Below, in pieces: positions 12,640 to 23,649 of a DNA stretch of 64,000 nt. Origin of the DNA: Kappaphycus alvarezii (Eukaryota > Rhodophyta > Florideophyceae > Gigartinales > Solieriaceae); contig NADL03000118.1 in NCBI GenBank assembly GCA_002205965.3, forward strand, positions 124,001 through 188,000. Direction: 5' to 3'. Positions within the stretch are counted from its first letter, which is position 1; each line of letters starts with the position of its first letter. The notes under the pieces are model-generated. The model searched no databases. It had not been told where the DNA came from and saw nothing but the letters and a program-made list of their open reading frames with translations. The position numbers and the translations under genes were made by a program.

Positions 12640-13200
12640 ATACGGTGAAATGGCCTCCTCTTATAGTAGATTCGTCCGTCACATATAGGTGGAATGTAGC
12701 GCACTACGATCTTTTACAAACATAACTGTAGTACAACACTAAGAAATTGTTTACGTAATGGCGTCTGGTGTGCCATTGAGTAACTCCTGTACATTAGCAC
12801 TGATCAGAAAACACATGTCGGGCACGTAATCTTATTTGATGCGAAGCCGCTCTATTTGACGTCGAAATTTTGGCGCGGTAATTGCCATAAATAAATCCGC
12901 CAATTGTTTTGATCAACAAAAATGATCAAAATCAGTGCACTTCCGTTTCGATGGCTGATTGGTTCTACAGCGACTTTTCGTTATTGCATGATTGTTAGAT
13001 ATCCCTAAGACGCCCCTCTTCTTCCGCTGTCAGCTGAACCTGGTTCTTGGCATTCGACGCTGAATCCGTTGTAACGAATGAAAAATTGTTCAAAAAATTT
13101 CCACTGCTCCGTGAATCAACTAAAAAATTAAAAATCTCCTTTCCCATATGACGTCCATTGACCTAACTGCAACTGAAAAGATTTGAATGGTAGTTCCCAT
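12640..13200. other. Region without a recognisable gene
   Basis: AT-rich and without a protein-like frame. Confidence 0.4.
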
Positions 13201-13204
13201 CTTT

Positions 13205-14300
13205 TTAAATAAAGTAAGGTGTCAGGGAGGAATAAGAATCATTGCTTTTCGATTTCCGACGATACGTGGTTGCTCCTAGAACGTTGAATTTCGATAGTTC
13301 TTGGAAATAGTTGTCAGCTATTTTCCTCTTAGCTTGGAAAAGCACCTCATTGAAAGAATGACGACTGAAATCATTCATTCTAGGCGAAAATTGATTAATA
13401 GTCTTCCTAAAACCCTCGTTTTTATCAATTACAATCGGACGTTCGCTCAACACTATCCATTCAGCACATAGACGGACGAAAACTGACTGCGCATTTCCTG
13501 TTTTCGGAATTTTTGCGGAAACCATTTTTTCTAGTCCGGTGCGGACTGAACTAGATACAACAGCAACTGCAGCTGAGGTTTCTAAAGGAAACCGTAACAT
13601 CTGCCCAGTGCTTGCTGTTGAATTGTGCCCTTATATTTTTCGGACTTCGGCCTAGTGCTCTAATTGTGTCGCTAACCTTAGTCTTGTACTTCATCTTGTG
13701 ATCAAGTCCTGACAAGCGTCGCTTCTGATGTTCAACGTAGGTAAAAACGGGTTTGTTGGAATTTGCATTGTACGGAACGAATTCATCTTGGTAGGCCCTG
13801 ACTAGAGTCAGTTGAGCTCTTTGACCTGACACGCTCCGTACGTCAAAGCTTTTCTCTCCTGTCGGGCTAGGAGCCATTTTTTGGTATTCGCTTTTCTGAG
13901 CCTGATCCTGGATGGCAGTTGTCTCCTTATATCTGAGACTGAATTTCTCGAAGGCCTGGTAGCTCAGAACTTTGCATTGCAACCTAGTGTTATTCCTTAA
14001 TCGCCCCCTGTTTTACTTCACAGGGAGAGCAGATTGGGCCAAATCAGGCAGAAAAATAGGGTGGAAACTGTTGCCGACCAGGAACAAGACAAGCTGCCTC
14101 ATTTGATCAAAATTCTCCCTGAAAATGTCGCACGCGGAACTCCGAAAAAACTGCCCAGAATTTTCTTTCCCGGCATAATCGCACAGATCATTAATACTAG
14201 CCCATTGCACTCTGGCCAGCTTCGACCTAAGTGCCTCCCGGCACCCACTGGCCCTGCTCGATTGCTGGCAGTGCGGCACCTTTACCCTGCCGTGCGCCAC
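13205..14300 (-). pseudogene. Second hAT-like transposase fragment
   Basis: Read on the minus strand. The 13600-13205 piece contains LCAEWIVLSERPIVIDKNEG, then FR and, after a spacer, SRHSFNEVLF. This fits the hAT N-terminal pattern in which a Trp and a 'lPf..ve...Fr' block lead to 'pSr.ti'. The 13982-13551 piece upstream overlaps it in another frame and is rich in Lys, Arg and Gln, possibly the DNA-binding end. A further open piece at 14300-14013 may be the start of the same gene. The RNase H core and hATC domain are missing, so this is a 5' fragment. It does not overlap in content with the hAT at 3-4.7 kb, so the two cannot be compared directly. Confidence 0.45.
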
Positions 14301-14699
14301 TCTCTACACTGCCTCCAGGCATCAAAACCGTTGCCTCCAGGCAGCACTTTTACTGCCTACAACTTACTGCATGCGCACCTAAAACAGCCATCATGGGCTC
14401 CCCAATACCGGCCGTATCTACGTGCTGATACCGCTCGTATTCTGCGCATGGGGTGGGTCATCGTGGGTTATCGTGTTCTGGTCCCAAAACAGTACCCCAC
14501 CACCGTTGCAGTGAGCCCTGAAGATGGCCTTCTGGCCACCGCGCAGTGCCTAATGTCACGATACAATGGGGTGCATTTACTTTGTGCTGACCTAGACCCT
14601 ACTCTATCTGCAAAATACCTTCCATACTACTCGACCCATCCGCTACGCAACATACACAACACCCGAAACGCGCAGAGTCAGTGGCATAGAAAAGGGCTC

Positions 14700-15210
14700 A
14701 AATACCTCGCAATCTTCTCCCGCTGTTCAACCTTCCGCAGCAAACGAGTAATTAAAGTTGCCATTGTTTGCTGTCCGCACGTCCGCATACGCAACTTGCC
14801 TCGCAAAATTCCATGCTACGCTCGCGCAATACTTGAAAGAGAAACACACTGTGAAGTAGAGAGTTAGACGCAGTCCCGCACGTAGCTTACCTCTCAACGA
14901 ACCCTGTGCGGTCGCAAGTTTGTCACTGATAACCAGTAGCGCTATCGCAGCTAACATAGTCAGTTTTCGTTCGAATCATTCGCAACTTACAACGCTCCAT
15001 TCTGCCCACTTCCCTCCCCCCGCGGCCCGCAATGCGCAACCCGCACCCTGCACCCTGCACGCCATCATATGTCGCAAATCCCGCAGAATTTTGCTCGAAC
15101 TAAAAGGAACAGTCGCAAACTTTGTTAGTATCTGAACACCGTGACTGAGCAATGGCTGATGCTTACCGAACACTTGCAGCAACGTCGCGCAACGCATGCA
15201 TCGCAAAACA
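14700..15210 (+). repeat. Cluster of CGCAA words in one orientation
   Basis: About a dozen CGCAA pentamers occur in roughly 500 bp, all on the plus strand, near 14707, 14790, 14803, 14824, 14912, 14980, 15027, 15034, 15072, 15113, 15188 and 15199. Two sit in longer related words, GTCGCAAGTTTGT (14911) and GTCGCAAACTTTGT (15112). Sub-terminal arrays of short same-way words are typical binding sites for CMC-type and related transposases, and the Tnp2-like transposase begins about 650 bp downstream. The link to that element is inference. Confidence 0.5.
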
Positions 15211-15857
15211 CAGTGAAAAAGATCTCACTTAGTCGTGATATCGTCGAAGGAAACGTACTACCTACGCGGTACCCAGGTTGTCGAGGTCATAGATGTAGAT
15301 CCGCATCACGTCCAATCTGTAGCCATCAGCGCCCACTTGCATTCAAATCAGATCTCCAGCAAGAACGCCCTTGACGCATTGATTTTCCGTTACTTTTCGA
15401 CCACCACACAGTAAAACGAAACGGTCAGATGTGACACAGATCGAAGCTCAGCAAGGGCGTTGAGTACAATTTTCAGAACCAATAAAACTATTTTCTACTC
15501 CAGCACTTTACCAAAACTAAGTGAATCTTTCAAGAACTCTTTAGGACCCATCTATACCTCCTTCTATACCATCAGCCTTTCCTTTTAGTTGTCCCTGTGC
15601 TACACAACATCCGTCATCATGAATGCAAGCGGTGGAATATTAGGTAGGCAAAAAGAACGTCTCGGCATGGCCCCACCCTCATTCTACCCCGCGCCCTCTC
15701 CAGCCGGCGTGCATCTTTTCGTAGCTCAGAGCCGGTTCATGCATATACACAGAGCGCCCTGCCACTCATAACATGGCAAGCAGCTCCAGCCCCAATGTGA
15801 CCCCCTTCGCGGGATCAAGAGTTTGGTCGTATAGACTGCATCGAAAGACCTTGTTCT

Positions 15858-17970
15858 ATGCATCTTAATGAACATAGGGATGATTTTGCCGTCGATGAAG
15901 AAGTTGTACGTTTTGCTCCAAAACATCACAATGAAAGCCGGGTAGCGAGGATGATGGAGATCAGGATTCTTGCAGCACCACAGGTGCGACTCCTCTCCTC
16001 TCATAGACTGGAGGACATTGGCAGCCTTTTAAATACAACCGGAACATATCGTTACTCGGCGATTGGATTCGAAAGGTTCCTGTGTACCTCAATGAATTCG
16101 CTGACGAGAAGATGCCAAGTTGGAGGTCTGTTAGAAGAGGTATCCGCAAATCCGCATTTGGCACATGCTTTTACAAAGACAAACACGCATATGTTGACAG
16201 TGAACTTTGCCAAAAGCGGTGCCAAGGCGGGAGTCGGGTAGTTTGCATCCGAAACAAAAGCCCCGGTAATGATTGTCAAGCCAAATGACTGGGCAAAGAG
16301 GACATCCAATCGCACACACTGGAGAAGATCGCAGGTGGAGGAAATCCGAACATCCAGGTAGAGTCACGGGACCAAGAGCACGAAGAACTTCTCGCCAGCG
16401 TCGAAGAGTCGATGAAGAAGGCTTCATCGGTGTCTCCAGTGATTCGAGGCCGCAAGTAACGAGCTTTGGGAAGCTGAAAGATGGAAAAAGATACACGACC
16501 TATCGATTCCTGTTGTACGCCGATGGTTTCACACCACAACTTGGGAATAGTGGAAGCATGTGAGGATGTTATATGCTTACTCTGGGAGTGTTACCAGACA
16601 GAAGATCTGCAGTCGGACCTTTTCGAAAGATAGGGCTTGCACCACCCGGCGTGTCAACTAACGAGATACTCAAGGTTATCTTGAGCGACATTGTCAAAGG
16701 TACTGTGGAAGGTTTCGTAGCCGAAGACTAGCGGGAAGACAGTTGGTAGTTTCCTGGACTGCGTGGGGCTCATCGCAGACTACCCAGCCATGCCCGAGGC
16801 GCTTGACGTTCTGGGTCATAACTCGAACGTTCCATGTCACTTATGTGCATTTAGTCGGTACGACAAATCTGGCTGGGGCCATTCAGTATATAGATACAGC
16901 AAAGCTATCCAAAGCAGCCACCTGTCCTTCTGTCGCCTTGCCGAGCGGCCGAACGCTCTCAAGACGGCTAAGATAAGTGACTCAGATCTGCGTGCAATGG
17001 GATTTCAAGACTCCGTAGTGTACTGATCCAAAGTGAATTCGCTGCATAAGCTGTCCATCCATCTCTCAAGATTCTGCAGCAAGATAACAAGAAAAGAACA
17101 CGACTTGCCTGTAGTGCTAGGAGTATTCGAGCCCTACCAATCATGTGTCAAAGCTCCAGATCACCCTTTTCTCGTCCCGTCTCATGATGTCATCAACTAC
17201 TTGTTGAAACATGTCTCTGTTGCTGTGAGGAAGAGAATAAACATGAAAGCAAAGCGACTCCTTCGAGAAAACCAACTTTTCTTCCAGAAAGAACAAATTT
17301 AGTTCGTAAAAGACGGAGGTAAACAGCATGAGCATAACCGGAATGTCTGCTCTGTTGTTCGTGTTACCCACCGCATCCAAGATCGCTGTAGTTCTGCACA
17401 GTGGAAGCAGAAGAGATTTTGAGTCGGCAAAGAAGTGTGTCGACCTACTACTACATTTCCAAAGGCTTGTGAGTCATACTCAATTCTTTCCTTAATACTC
17501 TGTGGATGGGAAGGGCGTTGTTGATGAATTAACAGAAAGATGGAAACAAGCGCCTCTATCTGTTAAAGAAACTGGCCGAGACTACATCCAGAAGCTTTCT
17601 CACTTTGGGGTCTCAAGAAAGCAAGGAAGAGCCTGGACAAACCCAACGCCCATCGTTTACTAGAGCTTTCTAAATTCACTCTGCCAGCGTTCGGAAGTGT
17701 AAGACTATTCCAAGAGCTGGTACTTGAAAGGGCACAACAGGAGCTCGAAAAGGCGTATGTTCAGTCATTTTCATAACGCGCAGCTGCAATGCATGGAACA
17801 TGCAATCGAATGAATAAGCCGGAAGACTTGCGGTTGAAACCGAACAGGTGTCACTGAATGGTGAAGATTGAAGCGAACGGTCGTACAGGGCGGTTCTAAG
17901 ACTCCTCGGACGACCGGAGTGGGAACTAGAGAAACTTCCATTCCGCGTCATGAAAGGGTGAAAATACTTT
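15858..17970 (+). pseudogene. Decayed Tnp2-like (CMC-type) DNA transposase
   Basis: Blocks in order on the plus strand, in changing frames: an N-terminal stretch from an ATG at 15858 with HHNESRVARMMEIRILAAPQ; a piece near 16440-16560 with GKLKDGKRYTTYRFLLYADG; the continuation GCYMLTLGVLP near 16570; GVSTNEILK near 16653; GLIADYPAMPEALDVLGHN near 16765 followed by PCHLC (16829-16843), a likely zinc-binding Cys pair; and VFEPYQSCVKAPDHPFLVPS near 17127-17190. The C-terminal piece near 17610-17760 has NAHRLLEL and TLPAFGSVRLFQELVLE. These resemble large transposases of the Tnp2/Transposase_21 type, which I recall as abundant in oomycetes and some algae and fungi. At least five frame changes break the gene. 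It runs towards the SET-domain gene on the opposite strand. Confidence 0.6.
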
Positions 17971-17974
17971 CAAA

Positions 17975-18770
17975 CGCCCGTTCTGCAGCATCTTGCGAGT
18001 TTGAGAGGGTCTTTTAGATCCTTGTTGTCATCAAAGTGCTGTTGGGAAGTTTCACATAAGAAGAAACTTGTTACTTTCCGTGATTCCAATAGGAAGTGAA
18101 AACATGACATTGTCACAGCAAAATATTTCCTTCTCGAGGTGCCCAAGAACGACTTACGGATGAAAGAAACTAACTACTGCGATCAAAGGACGGAGATTAA
18201 AATCAATGAACCTTTTGAAGCCAAAGGGTCGTGATTTATGGAGGTAGCAATCCACGGAAAGAATGTAAAAAGCGCGTAAAGCCAGGGTATGTCATTCAGA
18301 GCCTTACCTGCCTGTCGGGGGAAATGCTCTCTAAATCTACAGAGGTAAGATTAGACCTAACTTATGACCAACAAGAGGAGTGTCACAGAGCGTTTTGGAT
18401 GGTTGTCAGTATACTCGGGAATCGAAAAGTGCAGGAGATATCGCCACTCGTTGGCATGGCGTAGGCTTTTGCGTTGTTCTGCCGTGTGAGATATACGATG
18501 GGTGACGATAGGTATACACAAACGGGCCATTGCGAGTACTATCATCTCGTTAACACACTGTGTCGAACGTGCTATGGTTGTGCAAAGTGCGAGGCCGGCG
18601 ATGGCGCGAATATAGATTGCATTAGCAGTAGTGAACAAGAAAGTTGTTGCTCGCGCATTGAGGAGGGTGGCCAGTATGATGTATTTGGACACGCAGAAGG
18701 ATATCCTCTCGAAGCGCATAGAATTGCTTCAGAGCCAAAGAGGTACGCAGCAGATCATTTACAAGAGTGG
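17975..18770. other. Unassigned stretch between transposase and SET gene
   Basis: A plus-strand open stretch at 18231-18464 (77 codons, Lys/Glu-rich, ATG start) reads moderately like protein and might be a C-terminal remnant of the transposase. No motif supports that. Confidence 0.3.
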
Positions 18771-18774
18771 TATA

Positions 18775-19581
18775 CTAAACGAAGTATCTATCACCGTAGT
18801 CTAAAAACAACTCCTCGCCTGGATCGATGTTCTTCAGAGCAACTACCTCAAACTCTTGTAGTTGATGAGGTCTTTCAGCTATTTGGCTGTTGATGCCAAT
18901 ATTGAACGTTAGATAGTCTAGGCACTAGATCCCCAGCATTCACCTTAACCTTATCTGGATCCGCGTTAATGTACCTGGGATCATTCATGTTTCCCAAAAG
19001 CAATACTTACTCACGACATAGGAGGTATTCACTACCTGTCTCCCAACCTTTATTCCACTTGGCTGAATGGGGAATTCCATACGGAACATGTCGAATTCCC
19101 TGCCCGTGACACCGAGGTGACCATTCTCACCATAGGTCTTGGTGTTCTGCGCTCGTGTTTCAATGTCCTCATACACATTCGCCCCGTGGTAATAGCCTAT
19201 GATACCATTCTTCTTGAACGGCTTTGTTGCGAACACCCCCTCTCCAGGCGGAAACATGCTTGATCGTGGACGGTCCACGCAGACTCCAACAGTGGCTGCC
19301 TCCGCTGCCATTATCTGCTGTGAGTCTCCCAGGTCGTAAGCGTTACACTCGTCAATAACGTTTGTCCACGCGGAATTTCGGGAAGCAATATGACCTTGAC
19401 CAGCATAATCGACAAGCTCAAATGCCTCGCCGTTGCTTAGTCTAGCCTTGGTGCAATGAAGAGCCCAACTGCAACGAAATAGAGCCGTCGTTTTCTTCTG
19501 GACCCGTCCGAAGTAGTGATCAGGTCTGTTAATCATCGCAAGAGGATGCGTGTCTGTGTTAAAAACCGGTTTCAAATGCAA
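18775..19581 (-). pseudogene. Broken SET-domain protein gene
   Basis: SET domains usually transfer methyl groups from S-adenosylmethionine to lysines, mostly on histones. The minus-strand frame from about 19581 contains PPGEGVFATKPFKKNGIIG then YYHGANVYEDI, the first SET motif (G.GVFA.k.i.kg..i..Y.G). After a frame change, MNDPRYINAD fits the central SET block. After another, the gene ends with NIDPGEELFLDYGDRYF, the closing motif (GEEL..DYG), with its stop at 18775-18777. The first in-frame ATG is at 19536 and open frame continues upstream to at least 19581; TTG is the first possible start there. About 265 residues are covered. At least two frame changes make it a probable pseudogene. It is convergent with the Tnp2-like transposase, which raises the possibility that it was element cargo. 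Confidence 0.65.
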
Positions 19582-19599
19582 AAGCAGGGAGGGGCAGTG

Positions 19600-20490
19600 T
19601 ATGTGTGAGCGGGCTTGATATATACGATGGGAGGTGCACTCAGGTGGGAGCAGAGGTGAAAGTCAGTGAACGAGTGTGAAATAATATAGGGTGTTGAGGA
19701 CCTTTAACAACCTCCAAACACGCCTTACACGCTTACCACGTGTCAATGAGTTGGTGAGACATACACCTGGGAACCTTGTTTTCTATTAAAATTTGGGAGA
19801 TTTTTCGACACATCCGATCGTATGTGTCAACGAGCCAGACCCGACCTTGGAGGAAAAATCCAAGTTGGGACCACTTGTCCCGGCCGTGATTTTTACGTAA
19901 TATCCTCATGACTTTTTGAAGCAAATGCGCGTTAGCGGTCAGAAAATGCACTGATTAGCTGTCACTACGCGCACTTGCTAACGCCAACTACTGTACTGTA
20001 CAGTTTAACACATCGTTGCTGCTCATCTCCATAACTCTGTTGACTGTCCCGGCAAATTGCAGTACACCTTTTCAACCCTCTTTACCCTATTTTGTCTACC
20101 AGTCCTGCTCTACACACTCTCTCTGCACCTCCCATCCTTCACACCCTGTCGTTAGCCAGTTCGCGCGGCCAACGACGTTCCTAACCCTTTGCGTTCTAAT
20201 CTTTTGATTTTCGGATAGTCCTCACGTGCTCGGCTAGGTTGGTGTTTGGACCTATTGTTGTGGTTGTGAAGGTCGTGATTATTTCCTATAGAGGAAGGAC
20301 CCAGTTGACAGGTAGCTAACGGCAACCTTGGGGAATACCCGAACAGATCTAATCACCGCACCTGACGAGTCTGGGGGGCGGTAGAGCCGACTGAAAACGA
20401 CTCTCTCTAAGCGTAAGGGACGCTTCACTTAGGGTTGGAGTACCCTTACAAGCTTAGAGTCGGCCGGAGACTGCTGCTGCCATTCGAATG
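19600..20490. other. Region without a recognisable gene
   Basis: No protein-like frame. TTAGCGGTCAG near 19932 and GCTAACGCCAAC near 19977 form a weak inverted pair that could be an element end, but no partner was found. Confidence 0.35.
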
Positions 20491-20492
20491 TT

Positions 20493-21768
20493 TTGTTGGT
20501 TTGTTCGTTTGGTCTGTTTGATAAGAATGGTCCCCACTCATCGAACTGCTCGCGCACGTATCCGAACCCGAGTGGGACTCCGCTGCCTGCTCCTGCATCT
20601 GGTTCAGAGCAGCTGAAGAGTCGTGGACTAAGGTGTGGTGTGGAGGTCAGGTTGTTCTACCTCGTCAGTGAGGAAGAACCTCGTGTTCTCGTCGCTACTG
20701 GGACATTGTTTGTCGATCTGGAGACGAAGGAGCTACTGTAAAATCGTCATTGAAGGGATGTACGTACTGCTCAAAGCCCCCTCCATGAATGACAGCAGCA
20801 TGCCGAGCGCTTGGCTCGGAGAAATCGTGTCTGCCCAAGAGGATGTCGTCGATGATCTTGCTGCAGCTCTTTAAGACGACTTTCCAGGTGAGGAAGCACT
20901 TCGCAATGAGGGTAATAGGGTTCTCTGTAATCCGATCATCAATGCTGGAGAACTTGATGCGGCTGATAGGGAGAGGGTCATCGGCCGCTACATAACGACT
21001 CGGCAAGGGCTTGTGGATAATGTGGAGCAGGAGGCCAGTAATGTATGGATGGTCAAGAAACGAGCTCTTTTGGATGCCCGACTCGGTCAGTTTGCGGCGG
21101 CAATGAGGCCTGACTGGGACGCGGACAGGAGAACGCGATTGGACGTGTAAGCGATGTCTATGCCGGCCACGGGGGACGCTTCTCGCTCTCCAGCAAGGGG
21201 TGTCCTCGGCAGAAGCTCCACATCAATTGTGAAGTGGATTATAGCCGGGATCCGACTAGAACCCAGGCTACTTTGTGATCGCTTGCAGTTCAAACCCTAC
21301 CCCGTTATGGGCTTTGCCGCGCTCCCACTACTACCTCAGGGAGCCAAGCAATATGCTGTGAGGGCTAAGCGAGGTTATCCCTGCTTTCAAGATCGTCATT
21401 CTGCCGTACTAGTTGTTCTTTGGAAGGAGGGACTTGTTTCATGGTGGTGCTGGAGACCAAGACACCCCGAATACCGTCCTGGAAGCGAACAGGTGCCTAA
21501 GGGACCATCTCTATCTAGTTTCCTATCACGCGAAGTTGGTAGATGGTGTACATTACGTGCATCAGCTCGAATCTTTTCGGGAGGATAAGCCCCCGTCGTA
21601 TAAAGAGACGAGTACTGATGAGGAGGGAAGTGAGGAGCAAGGCGGAAGTGATATTCATAAAGACAATGACAATAATGAATACACTACTGAAAGCACACCA
21701 CGGCGGGATCCTGCAGGTGATGACGGCCTTGGCGGTCATGAGGATGAGAGTCCTTTCCCTGACAGCTG
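20493..21768 (+). pseudogene. Unrecognised decayed gene, acidic C-terminus
   Basis: Consecutive plus-strand pieces in different frames read like one protein. 20493-20741 has LFYLVSEEEPRVLVATGTLF. 20758-20871 continues with SAQEDVVDDLAAAL. The following stretch in that frame, about 20875-21150, is coding-like and helical (NAGELDAADRERVIGRYITT, then VWMVKKRALLDARLGQFAAA). 21154-21588 overlaps it downstream. 21413-21769 ends in a very acidic tail (STDEEGSEEQGGSDIHKDND). No catalytic motif, zinc finger or membrane segment is seen. The gene could belong to an unidentified element; only its coding character is supported. Confidence 0.4.
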
Positions 21769-21979
21769 AAAGTGGGGGCAGCTTGACAATGATGGCGGTG
21801 AAACCAGTACTGTATATCAAAGTGCTCATAGTGAGTAGAATAGCCATTGTGTATAGTACATGTAAAGAAAAGCCTGTTTACTTGAACATGATTCTCCTTT
21901 AAAGGTTGCTTAGGGACCAGACACTTTGAGGATAATAGAACACTTTCACAATGCGGAGATGAACCCAATCCCACTTACA

Positions 21980-22170
21980 ACCACGAACTGGGACGAAAAC
22001 AGAAACGTCTGTACTGTGTCATGACCGTTTCAAGGTAGCTTCGCGAAAAATATTATAAATGCTTCAGACTATTGCATGATCATGAAATATTCCAGATCCT
22101 AACAACTACCCGAATTCCTGCCCATTCTTCATAGCACTACCCCTTTACTTCTAAGATACTCCAACGCCGT
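21980..22170. other. Short gap without a gene
   Basis: Nothing recognisable between two decayed coding clusters. Confidence 0.35.
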
Positions 22171-22175
22171 TATGA

Positions 22176-23349
22176 ATGAGCTTCTCGTTGAATGTCTCTC
22201 TTTCGGAACATCCATTGAGATACATTACAACTTCTCAACGCAGGATGGTTCAAGCAGAAAGGTGTGGTGGCCAAGCACAGTCTAGAAGATTTACCTTGTT
22301 CAAGAAAAGCGTGGAACTACGCTTTCGCTTTTATACGATACCGGCCATGCTCGGTTTTCGTTCTTGTACGGACCAGGTCATTTTTCGTGAAGATCAGGAA
22401 GTTCAAGATAAACATGGAGCATGTTTCAGTTGGCGCTTTCTGCAAAGTTTCAGACTCAGAAGATGCACAGACTTCTTCAGAAGAGTGTATTGAAAGCCAC
22501 GAAAGCTGCGATCCGACCAAGGCCCAAGTACTTGGGAAGCGCGTGCTTGGGAGATAGAGCGTGAAGATGGTCATCAAGATGAGCAAGGGCTCCAGAATCA
22601 ACGAGATATTTGCCGGCTTGACCGCCTCGTGTCTACCTTACAAAGGGACATCAAAGAACAAGCTCACAGCATAGCTGAGTTACGGGAGAGGGAGGAACCA
22701 AGTATCAGCATTTGCAGACGGAGCAATTAAAGTTCTTTGCTGCCTTTGAAGTTCCTAGGCCTAAGGCTGCGATCGTCTCTAGAGAAGATCCCAAGTATGC
22801 CAACCAAGAGCTCTGCAGCCGAGCTAAGAGGTGGCTTCTCTTTCTACAGCCAAGAGCTCTTCAGAAGGACTTCAGACTGCACTCTTCTGCAGTTCGATGA
22901 GATTTCAGATCCTGTACACGGGATGTCGGAATCCGATGCGGAGTTCTTCCCATCGTATGAAGTGTTCAAAAAGAATCCCAAGGCAGAGGTTCGCATAGTG
23001 TTTCGTACATTTGCTTCACTCGTTTCGGTGTTCACCGGAGCAGATTCGGGAACGTTACGGAACTATATTGATAGGAGCAAAGTCGATCGCAGCTCAGGTA
23101 CTGTGTCTGCTTTACGATTTCTGGGTTGTCCTACAACTTCTCCAAGATACTTCTGCTCCAATGCATCTAATTGCTAGAGGAAGCGGCCCCAAAGATGTAG
23201 ATAGAGGTCAGCAAATATCCTTCATTGCTCGCGGAGACACCTCTTGGAATAGTATCGAGGGGTGCTTTCGTAACCACTTTAATGCTGGTTCCTGTTCTGT
23301 TTCGGAATTTGTCAAGAAATCCAAGCAAGCATTCGGTGAGAGCCAGTAA
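22176..23349 (+). pseudogene. Unrecognised decayed gene with coiled coil
   Basis: Plus-strand pieces in three frames. 22264-22557 contains a Ser/Glu-rich segment (VSDSEDAQTSSEECIESHES). A coiled-coil-like stretch follows at about 22545-22700 (ICRLDRLVSTLQRDIKEQAH). 22737-23177 includes FFPSYEVFKKNPKAEVRIVF and SLVSVFTGADSGTLRNYI. 23011-23349 ends with a C-terminal stretch containing SWNSIEGCFRNHFNAGSCSV. A coiled coil followed by a conserved region is also the plan seen at 11.5-12.6 kb, so the two may be related, though I could not align them by eye. No family is recognised. Confidence 0.35.
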
Positions 23350-23649
23350 AACCGACATGGAACAAATTATCATTTTGCATTACTTGGGGAAAGGAGTCAG
23401 ACGCTGAACTAGGTAGGCTTTTACCGCCTTACCCAAATCTAAACGATGTACTTGGTCTGTTGGAGGTAACGCTACCGTATGTGTTGATTTGCGGAGAAGC
23501 GCAATGTGGAGAATTCTCTTTTGCTGTATCACAGCATAATGGTAACTAGTAAGGAATACATGAGCTCCCAATTGAACGTGTAGGGGAAGGTAGCATAAAT
23601 GATGGAACGTAATGTAAACAAGCTCCAATTTTTTTTGCACCTGCTACCA

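Noticed and set aside
14034-14867. 277-codon open frame on the plus strand
   Set aside because: No ATG near its start, no domain, and it overlaps the hAT-like minus-strand pieces and the CGCAA cluster. It reads more like chance in GC-richer DNA.
18980-19020. Possible 36-nt intron in the SET gene
   Set aside because: Removing it does not join the two SET blocks in the right frame; the central block reads through this segment in another frame, so a frame change is more likely.
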